Assembly (NCBI GenBank): GCA_038380795.1
Contig: CM076259.1
Span: forward strand, 96,645,739 to 96,709,738
Length of the DNA: 64,000 bases
Reading direction: 5' to 3'
Source of the DNA: Pyrocephalus nanus
Lineage: Eukaryota; Chordata; Aves; Passeriformes; Tyrannidae
The stretch's first letter is position 1. Every line of letters starts with the position of its first letter. Position numbers and translations under genes: made by a program. Positions 46,299 through 59,915 of this stretch are shown one piece after another. The notes beneath the pieces are model-generated. The model saw only the letters and a list, made by a program, of their open reading frames with translations, was not told where the DNA came from and made no database searches.

Positions 46299-49129
46299 AA
46301 GTGAGATATGCTTTCTAATTGTAGGAGTTACAGTCAGTGGTGCAATTTATGACACAGCTTAGTTTTCTGAGCACAAGTGTTGAGTTAAAAACAGAGAAAC
46401 ATCTTTGGAAAAAGAACAAGTCATGACAATAGTATGCATTCTCCATTTGCTTCAGAATTCACATGTGACTTTACCCAATAACAATTTCAAGAAGTGAACT
46501 TTGAGTACAGTGTGTCTCCTCTCTTGTTCACTCTGTCATTTTTCTTAACCTCTGTTGCACATATTGTTTCCTACATCTTAAAGGAAAAAAATGGCATCAA
46601 TAAGGATATCTAAAACTATATTTCACCAGTTTTATACATTTGGCCTTACTACAGTAGATTAATAATCCTGCATAACTCTTCCTAAAAGATGGAATTTGTA
46701 TTGAGATATATTAATCCTGGCCTTGGGGATTGTTTCCCCCTATTTGTACCATGTCTCTAGAGAGGTGTTCAGTGCACTGAGAAGAGCTGATGGAAACCAT
46801 AATTTTTCACTCCAGAAAATAGATGGTACAGTGCTTACTGTGCTACTACAAGATTTACAAGACTTCAACTCACTTCACTGCTACATGTGCAACTTAAGTG
46901 ACTTGTCTCCTCTGTAGTTTGGTTTCCCATTTGTAGTACTGAGATAGTCCCAGTTTTGTGTCTTTTGGGATTGATGTGAACAGAAAGATGTGACAGTAAA
47001 GAAAACCATATCAGCACCTAAGGAGGAAAAATGCAAAAACCTTGAAATTTTGTACTGTCATCCATAATTGAAATCTAGTGTCAGTTGAAATTCCAGCAAA
47101 TAATATAACTTTTTTACAGCATTTGCAGGTGACATTTATTTAGTTAAGGGAGTTTTCCACGTGATAATTTAATTATAATTTACTGTGCTAAGTAATTAGG
47201 ATGGTAAATTATAAAAGTATTAATACCAGCTCCTTCATGAGGTCACATGAAAGACTACTGTAGGAAACACTAACTCTTTTCCAGACATGTGGAAGACAGA
47301 GTTCATAAAAAAGCATTGCTGTTCCAAAAGCAAGTTATCAGCAAAGATGTTTTATTCCTTAAAACCGTGCTCATGTTCTTTTATGAGTCATTATTTCAGA
47401 ACTGCGTGTTTCTAGTTTAAAAAGCTCAGTTGCCTGGTTTACAGGATATAAGGAGTAACCATAAGCATGAAATCCCCTTTGACTGACTGAAAAGGTTGAA
47501 GAAGTGCAACTAAATCTATTCATCTGGGACCAGTGTAACATCTGCTTTGTCTGAAAATTGTTTCCTTTAACAGTGTGTTTTAACGAGTTAGAGCTTCTCA
47601 CTTCAATTACTGGGGTTTTATTGTTGTTTTAGTTGGGGGGGAGGGGGAAGGGGGTGGAGGTGGGGCTGTGATCCTTTATCACCTGGTGGTATCCTGCAGT
47701 TATTTTTTTCCTTTTAAACAAATTTAAGTGGTCACATCTGAGTTGTGAAAATTAACATATGTATGTATAGGCAGTACTTATATAGGTATTTATCTGCCCA
47801 TATACACAGTTATTAAACCAAGCAAGTTTAAAAACAGTAGAAATTATACTTAAATATGTATAGTGAAATTTTTTTACCCATCATAATATGTGAATAGCAA
47901 CCCCTCTTGAGCCTTAACTATAGCTATGAAACAATTAATAACCAAACTGATGTCAGAATGAACTCCCTTTTCACTTCTTTGCTTGCTTGATATATTTTAT
48001 TTTCATAATAAGGGAAAAATAACATAGTGAACAAAAATGTTTTTTCTCACCCTAAACTGTAGCTTGCAAATAGCTACAGTAATGTGACCAAAGAGCAGGG
48101 AAAGTGCAAATTATGAATACTTTTAAGTTAAGAACTGTTGTGGTAAGGGTCACCAGAAAAGTACAAATCTAGTGAATGGCTACAGGAATAAAAATTAAGC
48201 ATAGCTGCTTATAGTACAAAGTCAAGGGAAGCAATCACTGCAGCAGTTGCACACACTGAAATCACAAAGGATTTACTTTTGGAATAGTTCTCAATCTGAT
48301 CTTAGAGTCTCGGTGACCATTAGCAGTTGGATTGAATTAAGAAGGAGCCTTCTGGTCTAGTTTCTGAAAGCAAACTTAGTCACATGCTCTGAAATGATTT
48401 GTGATATCAAGGACAACAGTGGTACTCAAAGGCCAGCTGGGAGATTCACTTGAAAATTGCACTCATGACCCTAACCTGAAATGCTGAAGTAGACAGACCC
48501 ACAGTCTCTATAATTTTTTTAATCCCAGAATGATGCTTGAAAGGATTATTACTATTAAACGTATACCCATTTTAGAAATTTTTCTCCTGAAACACTTTTT
48601 TTGTCAGTCTGCTTTCTTGATAAAGAAGTCTTCAAGAAACAAATTTTAATGTGTTTTCTGAATTTTGAGAATGTTCTCCTTTGATGCAGCTTAATAGCTA
48701 GAGTTATTAGAGTTCCTTTATAATCTTTCAAATACTATAAGCCAAGACCAATGTTTTCAAAAAAGAATAGTTCAGAGGTGATCTTAAAGATGCCCAAGTA
48801 AGTATGTTGTCTACTGAAGGCATTGATTACTCCAGAGGTCTAGTTAAAAACAGTGGTAGTTTTATTTTTAACCCTTATTTTTCCAAAAAGAATTTGCATT
48901 GTGACTTTGTATGAATAAGAACAGTATGAATCTATTTTCTACATCAGTACAACTTTCCTTTTTTTGTCTTTTTCCTAAAATGTCATTTAAACTTATGGAA
49001 GGAGTCAAACAGGGAAAAATGTAGGGAATTTTTTCTTTGCTTTATGCCTGGTTTTTATACGCTTGTTTAGTTGGTTAGTTTTGATGAGTATGTTTTTTAT
49101 TTTGCATACTAATTCCTGATAAATTATAA
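46299..49129. other. Unique DNA with a strong G-rich motif
   Basis: No gene or interspersed repeat is recognised. The G-quadruplex motif at 47635 and a cluster of E-box plus TAAT words at 47158-47215 are the only notable points. Confidence 0.5.
47635..47664 (+). other. G-quadruplex motif
   Basis: Four long G runs (7, 5, 5 and 4) are separated by A, AA and TGGAGGT. This is a strong short-loop G-quadruplex pattern on the plus strand. Confidence 0.8.
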
Positions 49130-49885
49130 GATATATGATAGAAATCATAAAATAGTTTAAGTTGTAGAGGACCTTAAAAATCATTTAGTTTCAACACCCT
49201 GACATGGTAGCAGGGACATCATCCACTAGACCATTTTACTCAGAGCTCCGTCCAACCCAGCCTTGCACACTTCAAGGGATGGAACATCCACAGCTTCTCT
49301 GGTCAACCTATTCCAGCACCTCACCACCCTCACAGTAATGAATCTCTCTTAATATCTAATCTAAATCTACACTCAGTTTACATAAGTTGCCCCTCATCCT
49401 TTTGCTACACGGTCTTGTAAAAATTCCCTCTCCAGCTTTCTTTTCAGCCCCCTTTATGTACTGGAAGGCTGCAGTAAGATCTCCCTGGAGCCTTCTCCAG
49501 GCTGAACAGCCCCAGCTCTCTCAGCATGTCTTCACAGAAGAGGTGCTCTATTCATCTGAAGAGGTGCTCTATCCATCTGATCATCTTTGCGGCTCTTCTT
49601 TGGACAAATCCATTCCCTTCTTATGTTGGGGGCCCCAGAGCTGGACACAGTACCCCAGATGGGGTGCCACAAGAGCAGAGTAGAGCAGCAGAATCACCCC
49701 CTTCACCCTGCTGGCCATGCTGCTTTTGACGCAGCCTTCGACACAGTTGGTTTTTGGGCTGCAAGTGCACATTGTCGGTTCATTTCAAGCTCATCCATCA
49801 ACATCCTCAAGTCCTTCTCCTTAGGGTTACTCTCAGTTCATTCTTAGCCCAGCTTATATTTGTCCTTGTGTTTTTGTACTGTCTT
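49130..49885 (-). mobile_element. CR1 LINE, about 750 bp, with ORF2 C-terminus
   Basis: The second longest CR1 in the window. The antisense tail at 49130 is followed by the full 3' region and the C-terminal part of ORF2. On the minus strand it reads ALVAPHLGYCVQLWGPQHKK near 49610-49690, a signature of CR1 ORF2. Relatively few indels suggest a younger copy than those at 7 and 22 kb. A 21-bp tandem duplication sits inside it at 49537-49578. Confidence 0.95.
49537..49578. repeat. 21-bp tandem duplication inside CR1
   Basis: Two adjacent copies of gaagaggtgctctatYcatct, differing at one base. Other CR1 copies have a single unit here. Confidence 0.92.
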
Positions 49886-52800
49886 CGTGGTATGTTTTTG
49901 AGTCCTTTGCTAGGAAAGTGATCAACCTACAACTCCTGTAAAATACAGCAAAATACTTAGCTACAACTGATCTTATAATTAGAAAAGGAAGTTTAACTTG
50001 TTACATTAAGGCTTCTCTATAATGCACTATATTATTTGCACTTCTGGTCAAGGACAGTTCACTACTTCACTTGAAACATGATTACAGTGCAACCAAAGAT
50101 GAAGGAAACATTAATTGTTAGGTTATTTGTGTGGGTTAAATCAGCTACTAAGAATCAGTTAGCAAATGTTATTTGTTCTCAATTATTGATACACTCAAAT
50201 CTGAATGGAATTGTATATAAACAAACACAACAGGAAAGGGCTTTTTAGCAGACTGGGAAATCCTTTAAGCACACTGATCCTTGAAGAATTTCTTATAATT
50301 GTTCAACATTTAAGAGAGTTTAACAGACACAGATTTTAAATCTCATTCTGACTCCTGTGTTTGTGACATGGACCCACTTTTACTTCCAGCTTTCTGAGGT
50401 AACAGACCTTGGTAATGATTTCCAGCAAACTGGTGGACTGACACTGAAAAAACTAATATCAAGTTGTTCAATGTATTTTTTTGTTTTAAAACATACCAAA
50501 TGATCATTTATTTTCATCCCTCTGGCTTCTTCTCCATGTGGTAAAGCAATTTTATTGCTGCTGGCAAATGCAGCATATCTCATAGGGTTCACAGGGATAG
50601 TTCTGCCAAAGATGAAACTCAAATTAACTCCAGATCAGCTTATACCTTATGTAATGCCATCCTATTTAGAAATCAGCTATCATTTTCAGTATAAAGAAAC
50701 CAAATGGATTACAAATTTTCCCATGATCTTGTTCAGTCAAGTGTAAAATTTGATTTTTTATATTCATTATAACATGTGGTTGGAAGTGTCACATATGGTT
50801 GGCAGTGTCAGTCAAAACTCAAACGTCCATTCTCCTCTCACCTCACATCCCAGTTTTCCTGATATTTTAATGATTTTCTAGTCTCCCATCATGCTATTGA
50901 AATATTTCTACTTGGATTTTCATATGCACATATATGTATTTATGTGGAAAGTATAATTGTTATATAAGTATATATAAAGTATAATCATTAACATACAGAT
51001 TCAGAAACTGGCTTTGAAGTAAGGAATAAACCTGCAGATGTGAATTTTTTATATATGCTTCAGGAGCCGTCAGTGTTTATTTTAGTCTACTTTACTCAAT
51101 AATAGAGAGTTTACAAATACTTTTAAACATCAAAACAGATAAAGCCTTAAAAACAGTTGTATGGAATGAGTAAAAATAATCTTTATGCACTGCCACTGTC
51201 CTGAATATAATAACAGATTCAGATCCTGCAGGTATTTTATTCAGTAGACACGTGTTATCCTGCCTGAGGTGGTATGTACCATCTGTGAAATATACTAGCT
51301 GGTGAAAAGGAGATCATCAGTAAACATTGTTAGTATTTAAAATTAATATTTTCTAAATTTTTAAGGGTGGTCTGTTGTATAATTATTATTATAACATTTG
51401 GAAATTGTACACAACTATATCCATGACATCTTTGAAAATATAATCCACAACTCTCTTAAAACTAGTCAGCCTGTACTTTGTATGTTGAAAAAAAAGTGAA
51501 ATTTGCCACAATATTTTCAAAACTCCTCATCAATCTAGATCAACTTTTTGGCTGTATGCAAAGTAAGATTCTCTCACCAAAGAGTGTTCTAAATGAGCTG
51601 TTACATTTGGCTGTTTAAAATGCTGTGAAAGTCTTTCAAATTTAATAGGTTGTTTATGAACATGTCAAGAAATGGAGCCTTTTATTCATAGCTTTCTTCT
51701 TCTGTGCTCTCAGGAAAGATTGTCAGATGATGAATAAAGAAAATAGATTGCATGCTTAGTGAAAGGAGGAGTGACAAAAGCTTGAAAAATGTGAAAACAC
51801 AACCCAATATAGCATATGGTATTTTCCTGTTTCTAGATGAAAAAATTGTCATCTTTTACTTCTATATGACAGCATGTTTAGAAAAGTGTTACCTTCATTT
51901 TCAAGTTGTCTCATTCTGTCTTATGCACTAAATCACATAAGGCAAAAACCGTTTTATTTTGGTACTGGTTTCTTTTGGAGGGGTGTTTTGGTTTGGGAGG
52001 TTTTTTTACCTCTATGTGTTGAAATGTCATGGTATTTTCATCATAGAGAGTTCATTATTACCAGACTAAGGACAAGAGCTATAGATGAGAAAGCATTCAG
52101 AATTCTCATTGAATTCTAACAGCTTCTTTACATTGCCTTTCCCTGGGGTTCATATTTTGCATAATTTGCTAGTAGCTGGGTTGGTTTTTTTTTAGAAAAC
52201 CAGCTAAACTGGTTTAGCTTTGGATGAATCTGGATTCACACTTTTTAAGAAAAATATTTACTATGAAATGTTCTACAACCTCAATGTAGTACTCTGTTTT
52301 TTGAATGAGCCAAGAGCACACCAAGTGTAATATAGAATTCAATGTTAATTGTTAAAGTCTTGAAATACGTACTTTTTTCCTTTTAAATTTCCTTTGCACT
52401 CTTCTACATAACTAGATTTCCAACCCCTACATCATTAGATTTCTAAGCCATAAGGTAGGAAGACCCCATTGTTATTGTAATGTGGACCAAGACTGGTGAT
52501 TTTGCACTCTCCAAGCTCTCCTTCCCTTGCTGCAGAAGCATTCTTCAGTGTGAAAAATGGTATGGTTATCACTTTTTCAGCTATCCACTCAGCCTCATCC
52601 TCTCTCAGGTCATGTGGGAGACTCTTTGTTATCCTGTATGTTCCCTGGTTGCTGCTTTAGGTCTTGCAGAGCTTATTTTATACTTGACAGTGTTGGGTGG
52701 CTGTTTTGGTTCTTCAGGAAATTGAATTGGACCATTATCTCTTAAATACCAAAGTAATACCCCTGAATAAGCAGGATCCCACTCTTCAATCTTTTTAGCA

Positions 52801-54390
52801 CAATCAGCTAATTATTTGAATGACATCTTTCTGACAAAGCATTTCAGAAAAATACTACTATTCCTCAGGAGATTTCCATTTTACAGTAGTTATTTTTTTT
52901 ATATTATATATACATATATAAACAATGTTAGATAAAGTTTTTAGTTAGACACAGAATAATGCTTGTTTTTTTAATGAGTTTGGGAAGCAGTCTACTGGAT
53001 TTTTTTTCTGAGGAATCTGAATTGTTTTACATTATGTCAACTTCCAATTGTGTTTAATCCACTCTACATGCATTTTTATAAATCCTTCAGATTGACCTGG
53101 AATTTCTTAACAGGTTTTAAGTGAATTAATTTTTTTAATATGTTTCCCCAATGAGATTCCAAGTTAATGTGAAATGCCCAATAATGAGGAATTCTCCTAC
53201 AAGGTACTCAGACTTAATAGTGCCCAGAAGTTCATTTTGTCTTGGGCAATCCAGAATGATGATTTTTTTATCTCGCTTCTAGATATAGCTCTTGTATTCC
53301 CTGTGGTCTTCCACTATACCTGTGCAAGCATTTACATTGGTACAAAACTAATATGGAGAGTGTGTTTTGGGTTTTTTTTTACTATTTATAAATTTTTTGT
53401 TCTTGCTTTGCAGACCTAGTGTAAAGGGCTACAACAGAGAAAGGCCACACTGGAGATTATCTAATTGAGAAACGTGGGGGTAGTACTAAGAAGGAAGGTT
53501 ATTTTGCTGTCAACTTGTATTGGAGGTATCCATATGTTACAGGTAAAGGTAAAATCTTTCCTACTCTTACAAAAAAAAGGAAGCCACAAGGTGATACTAA
53601 CACAGCACTGAGATTAAGCTGATGGACTTGGCGGCTCCAGAGGCTTTCCCTGCTTTCTTTTTTTCAGCACCTTTTCAACTAAAAGCCCAGCTAAAATGTC
53701 ATACATAAGTGCATGCGATAAACAATATACAAAACCTGAATTTGAATGGCTTGCAATATACCCAGTGTACTTATTACAAACTCAACGTGTCTTGTGTTCA
53801 TTACAATGGACTTTTATATATTAGATAAATTCAGAAAAGAGGCCATTGCCTCATTGCAGTGAAAGTGTCTTGATTTCGTTAAAACATAACATCTGACTTT
53901 AGAATAATAAATGTGCTACTTATAGATAGAACAACTGAAGCAAAAAATAAAAATGTATAAACCTTATAAATCACAAAATTATATCAAATATGCAGTCTTC
54001 ATTTCACATATAGTGAAATCTTTGAAATCTCTCATTTGGCTTGAGACTTTTCCCAGTCATTTTTCTTGTTTAGTGGAAAGGAGACCTGTATATTTTTGCT
54101 TTTCTACAAGGGTAAATTCTCGATTTTCATCTTTTTCATTATATCTATTTTATTTTTACGATGTAATTTTTATTACGGTAAAGCAGATTTTGAATGCAAA
54201 AAACCCCTCCAAACTACCACCAACAAAAATCCTCAACCCACTTCTTCGTGATTTACCAGACATAAAGTTACTTCACCATACATGAGGGAAAACAGATATT
54301 GAAGAACTTCACTAATGAAATAATGTGTTTGTACACTTCACCTTTCTTAGAAGGAGAAAACTCTAAGAGAAATATATGAGGTTTCAGTTT
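49886..54390. other. Unique AT-rich DNA, no gene seen
   Basis: No interspersed repeat or gene is recognised. A 19-bp tandem duplication lies at 50772-50809. Confidence 0.5.
50772..50809. repeat. 19-bp tandem duplication
   Basis: acatgtggttggaagtgtc is followed directly by acatatggttggcagtgtc, with two differences. Confidence 0.9.
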
Positions 54391-54512
54391 TCACAGAATC
54401 ACAGAATATGTTGAGTTGGAAGAGATCCACAAGGATCATCAAGTCCAGCCCTTAGCCCTGCACAGAACCATCCCTGAGAGTCACACCATGTGTCTGAGAT
54501 CCTAGTGGTATT
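54391..54512 (-). mobile_element. Short CR1 LINE 3' end
   Basis: 'tcacagaatcacagaatatgttgagttggaagagatccacaaggatcatcaagtccag' is the antisense CR1 3' end of a subfamily carrying the 'cacaaggatcatc' variant. Confidence 0.92.
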
Positions 54513-57500
54513 TAAGCTTAGGATTTGAAGTTAAAAATTATGGGCCTAAACAAATAATTGCTTAATTGCTGTAAAATGGTAAAATAGTTATATACTTTCA
54601 AGAATGCTAAAACAGAAAACAAAGGAAACAATTACTTACCAAATTGTTCTGCCTTGCTGAAGATACAAATAAAAACTCTTAAATGGCTAAGGTTACATGG
54701 GTATGTTTTGTGGGTATTTTTTTCGCTTTCACAACAGTAGGGATATGATAAAGGAGCTAAAAAAAAAGGTATAAAAATATATGAATTTCACTCCAAGTTG
54801 ACTTAACCTTAAGCACAAGATCCACAGCCAATTTGAATTTGCAGTACAAACTCAGACACATTTAAAGGCAAAATTTTGAATCAGGCCAGGATCTGGTTTT
54901 TGTAATTTTTTTTTCACCAACATGTAAAATATGCTGATTTCGGACAGACAAGATCTGTTCATGGAACATCAGATGGTCAGAAATTAAACTTCAACCAGAT
55001 TTTTTGCTGAAGAGGTCTTTCCACGGAGACACAAGGTACTCCTATGATACCATACGGCTTTTATTTTCTGAGGGAAAAACCTATTTGTAGTTTTATAAGT
55101 AATACTTGCAATTGCACATCGGTTCCAAATCTTCACAGGAAAATACAGACAGCAGCAGTCCTTTTTAATTATCAGAGTGCCTAGAAGGTCACAACATTAT
55201 TACTGGATTAACTTACTAGGGCTGAAACCCAGTAATATGGCACCATAAGCCTGTACCTTGTCAGATTTGCCCTACTTCTTGAACTCATTTTAATGAACTA
55301 AAAGAGTCACAGCAGCCTTATTAGGTATTAGTAATTTTATTTACCTGCATGTTGAGATGTGAACTAACATCTCTCCTACCTGGCTAGCAGGTAGGAGATT
55401 AGACAGCAGGCAGCTGCAAATATAAAGATAAACTTACAGATTTCTTTTCTGTGGATAAATGTCACTTATTCAAGCATAGAAACTCCAGAAGTCATCACAG
55501 GGTGGCTGGGCACCTAGCTGATCTCTTTGCGTGTCAGATATTTGATGTTTCTCATGATATAATCTATACCTGCTGCAACAGCAAGTTTGTCCATATGTTG
55601 TATTTTACAACTCATTTTGCTTTTATTGCCTCTGGGACTATTAAACAAACGTAGAGAACAGGAAAAAACTTTCTGGCTGGTACACGCAAAGTCTTCAGAC
55701 ACTTCAGAGGTTCCTTCACAGCCCATCTCACTTTACAGCAGCTATGGATGGAAAACAGCAACCCCTCTATAAACTCAACTGTAAATAATGACCTCCATAT
55801 GCTTAAATAGCTTGAGGAATATTAGCTCATTAGTGAAGATACCTAAATAGTGTGGTATGTGCAATACTTACATTCAATTGAATTCTTACCAGAAAGCTGT
55901 GCCATGTTTCAAGTAACACAATTATATTCTATACCATTAATAGAACAAAATGCACTGTAAACTATTATATATATTCAAGCTTTCACTTAATTAGTTGAGG
56001 GAAATATTTGGTCCTGGCCCATTGTCAACTATGTGATTATGTATCAATGATGATAAGAAACTTTCACTGAAGTAAAGCTTTTGCCTGCTTAAAGATTACT
56101 TCATTTTGTGATACAGTAAGTGCCTGTAGCTCCTGTTACAAGCAATATAAGTTCCTTTGTTTTCAGTAAGCATAACTCCTAATTATATGCCCCATCAGTA
56201 ATCAAAAGTTACAATTTATAAGAATGATAACATATAAAATATGAGTATATAAATATCACACAATATAAAATCACTGGGTGATTTAGTGTGGGTTTTTTTG
56301 CTTAGTTTGTTCAGGTGATCAAGGGAATAAGAAGGGCAACTCTTCTACAGAGACCATAGTGACTGTATTAGTGACTGTAATCTTGAAAATGTAGGAGCTT
56401 GAGCTAGTCCAGAGTTTTCGTTCTGAAGCTCAGTACAAATCTGGAAACTGAGTCTGTTTTTGCAGATTTCATTCTGGAGTATGGATCCAGCTAAAAGAGG
56501 TGTTGCTGCTGCTTGGCTTAGTTTTGATCCTTCACTTAACCAGAATCAGATGTGATATATTGTGGTAATATGCAGATGATGCAGTCTCAGATTATTTGAT
56601 TACTGTGGTGCAGGATGTACACTCCAGGAGAAACCACTCAGTGATGTTGAACATAAATTTGTGGAGTGATTTAAAAAGAGAAAGACTTCAGCCTATAAAA
56701 TTGTTTTTATCTAATCTCAACAAATATTTTTAAACATCTTGATTTTTGCACCCTGATTTGCAACATTGAGATTTCATCTCAAAGTGATTATGCCTTAAAT
56801 ACATCCGTAACAGATATTTGATCCTAAAAAAGGCACTATTAGCACTAGTATTATTCACTATGTTCAAAAGAACATGTTGGAATCTGCTTTCCAAAATAAT
56901 ATCAAGAAGAGGTAAAATTGTTCAATATTAAAAAGCAAGCAAACAAAAAAAAAGCCTGAACATTGCAAACAAGGCTCTGTATCACACTCATCTCTCTGAC
57001 TATCCTAAGAGATTTTTATCCCCAGTGATGTCTATAAATATAATTTATTGTATTTTCCACTATTTAAAATAACCTTTCCCATTCTTAGTATTTGATGAAG
57101 TTGACCATATGCTTCTCTAATAAGAGTAAGATAGGAACAGAAGATTACATAACAGAACGAAATAGTGTAGAACTGGCAGAGGATTTGTTTACACAGATTG
57201 ATGAAGATTTTGGAAAAAAGTATGATGTATCACATGTGATTATTAGGGATAGCTTCATAATAAGTTAGAAAGATAGAAAGGAATTGTCTGTTCACCAAAA
57301 AAAAATATCATTAAAATCAGTCCCCAATTTCTTCGGGAAGAAGGTGGGGAAGGTTTCTCAAAATAATATATGGAAGGAGTAGGCCCAATGAGGTTCTCAT
57401 TTGGTTACTATTTTCAAAACTTTGTCATGTGTTTTTTCTAAAAAAATAATTAGTGAAATCAGTGTGAGCCAGGAAACCTACAACTTCAGATATCAGTGTA

Positions 57501-59673
57501 CCTTTATATAAATATATACAAATATATGTCACAAATATATGCCATCCTCTGAAGCTCTGTTGGAGAATTAATTGAGCAAGTTTTTTGAGAACCCTTATAA
57601 TAAACAGAACAGTATTTTCTTAGCAGAGTATGCAAGTTGGGTTTCAAGTTAACATTAGATTGATATTCTCTGTCTCCTGACAGAAATGGTGTCTTGATAA
57701 TGAGACCACCTTCTTTTAGAATATAAACATTATTTGTATGTTTACATAGTCTTTTGTAGTGTTTTGTAAACATAGAAGAGGATATTACGTTCTGGGTAAT
57801 TTTGGAACACTTACTTGATTTTACCTCCGACTTGTTAGTCTCGCACCTTGAGTTGTTCTCAGTACTAAAACTACAATATAAATCTCTAAATGCATGGTCT
57901 TCACTCTTTAGAACTAATTTTGATTTTTTTTACCTCTATGTGACAGCTCATTATTTTGATCAAATTCTTCACTATTGACATAGACCTTTATTGCAACCCG
58001 TTTTACTTTCATTAGGTTTTATATAGTATATTTTAACATATATAAGTGAAAAGATGAAAAACAAGCCAGACCTGAACCATTATCTTTCAACATCTCATCT
58101 GGAATTCCATAATGAGAAAACTGCTATTGACAATCTGTTCTTTCTGCACTGCTACATTATAAAGTCTTGTCAGTCACATAGTTCACTTATCATAATCTTC
58201 CATATGAGTTCAAATTCCATTCACATCTAACTGAAATAACAGACATAGCATTTTGAGAAATAATGTACTTCAAGCTGTCTGATATGCCATTTCTGGAAAC
58301 AAACTTTTTTGTTTTATTAGAAAATCAGCTGTAGGCTCTCTCAAAACAATTTCAAAAGTCCCTGAATCCCAACATAAAATTTTTACATAAAAATGCATAA
58401 AATTACTAGAGATGTAACACTGACATTGACAAATAATCTAAGGCATTGTCATTACAAGCTGTCTTCTAAAGGTGAAACTTATTATGTTTATGTTTTTAGG
58501 GTATGATAAAAATCTGCATAAACTTTGAAAAATGAAGTATCTTTTAAAAAATTTGAAGGAGGAAATTAATAATGCTGATGAACTGGAAAGGCAGAAACAT
58601 GCTGTGCACCAGTTAAGGAATTTCTGTTTTTAGGCAAATATATTGCACTAAGCATCAGCCAGACACTTCTGAACAGTTGCAAAGTACATTTGGAGTTGTG
58701 ACAAGCAGATAACTGGGCTGAGTACATTAGAAATGCAAATCTGTAGCTTTTTTCCCATATTATCTTTTTATCTTTCCCCCCTTTGTGCTTCTTAGACTTT
58801 CCTTGGGCTGAGCCTCTGGTTACTGCTACCATTACTGGATTTGATTTGTTGAAGATCAGAGGAGTTTGGTAGCATTGCTTACTCTTTCCTCTGCTACAGC
58901 TGAGGACATCAGACTTCTTCAGGTTATCCCTTTTTTGAGCCAAATAGTTTGCACTTGACAAAATAATCTTGGATAAATTTATGTGACAGTCTACAGGAAT
59001 GTGAAAGAATGCTCCACCACGCTCTTCAGTTCAGCAAAGCAATTGCTGTTCTGTTGTCTCTGTAGTAGAGTCATGGTGGATCTATTTCACCTCTCGCCAC
59101 CAGTTCCACCATAAACAAACCTCTTGATGCAGGTGAGATTCTGCAGTATGAGCAGAATACCTTTTCCTACATTTACAGTACACTTCATGGGTGAAAATTG
59201 TCTTAGAGAGGTGCCATTCTCCTCCATTTTTATTGTTGTCATTTTTAGTCTGCAATTTTAACTAATCCTTTTGCATTTAAAATCAAATTCCATCACTGAA
59301 GGGCTTCAGGTAAGTTTGTGAGAATTTAACAAGGAGGCCTTCAATTAAGTGAAAGAATGGACTGCACTTCTATTTTTTCCATACTTGTTTAAAATTTTTA
59401 TTATCTCTACTTTTGGTTTACATAAAAAAAAGGAAAGAGGGAGAAGGATTAATTTAATAACTAATCAATGTAGATTAGTATATATTCATCCTAACAATAA
59501 AGGCCAGTATCATCATCCTGCATGAAATGAAACTTACCCATTGTACTTCCCCTTTTTAGTGTTGGCTTGTTTGTTTGCTTGGGGTTTTATTATTTTAGAT
59601 TTGGATTTAGTTTATTTTGTTTCTTAAATATGTATTATGCAGCATGACAAGACCCAAGTGAATGACATAAGCT
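54513..59673. other. Unique AT-rich DNA with a perfect hairpin
   Basis: No gene or interspersed repeat is recognised. A perfect 11-bp hairpin lies at 55372-55398. The 131-codon minus-strand frame at 58566-58961 lacks an ATG start and has no known domain. Confidence 0.5.
55372..55398. repeat. Perfect 11-bp inverted repeat, 5-nt loop
   Basis: Arms TCTCCTACCTG and CAGGTAGGAGA around GCTAG. Confidence 0.92.
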
Positions 59674-59915
59674 GTGCTGGGGAGGTTAAGGCTGGATATC
59701 AGGAAATGGTTTTTCATTCAGAGGGGGCATTGGAACAGGCACCACAGAGAAGTGGTCACAGCACCAAGCCTGACAAAGGTCAAGAAGCATTTGGATGATA
59801 CTCTTGGTGCATGGTGTGACTCATGGGGTTGTCCTATGCAGGGCCAGGAGCTGGATTTTGATGATCCTAGTGGTCCTTTCCAACTCAGAATATTCTGTGG
59901 TTCTATAATTCTATG
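59674..59915 (+). mobile_element. CR1 LINE 3' fragment
   Basis: 'gaggttaaggctggatatcaggaaatggttt' through 'gatgatcctagtggtcctttccaactcagaatattctgtggttctataattctatg' is a CR1 3' region of the same 'gatgatcc' subfamily type as the one at 54.4 kb, in the opposite orientation. Confidence 0.94.

Noticed and set aside
58566..58961. 131-codon minus-strand open frame
   Set aside because: It begins at TTG and not ATG, has no recognised domain and no supporting context.
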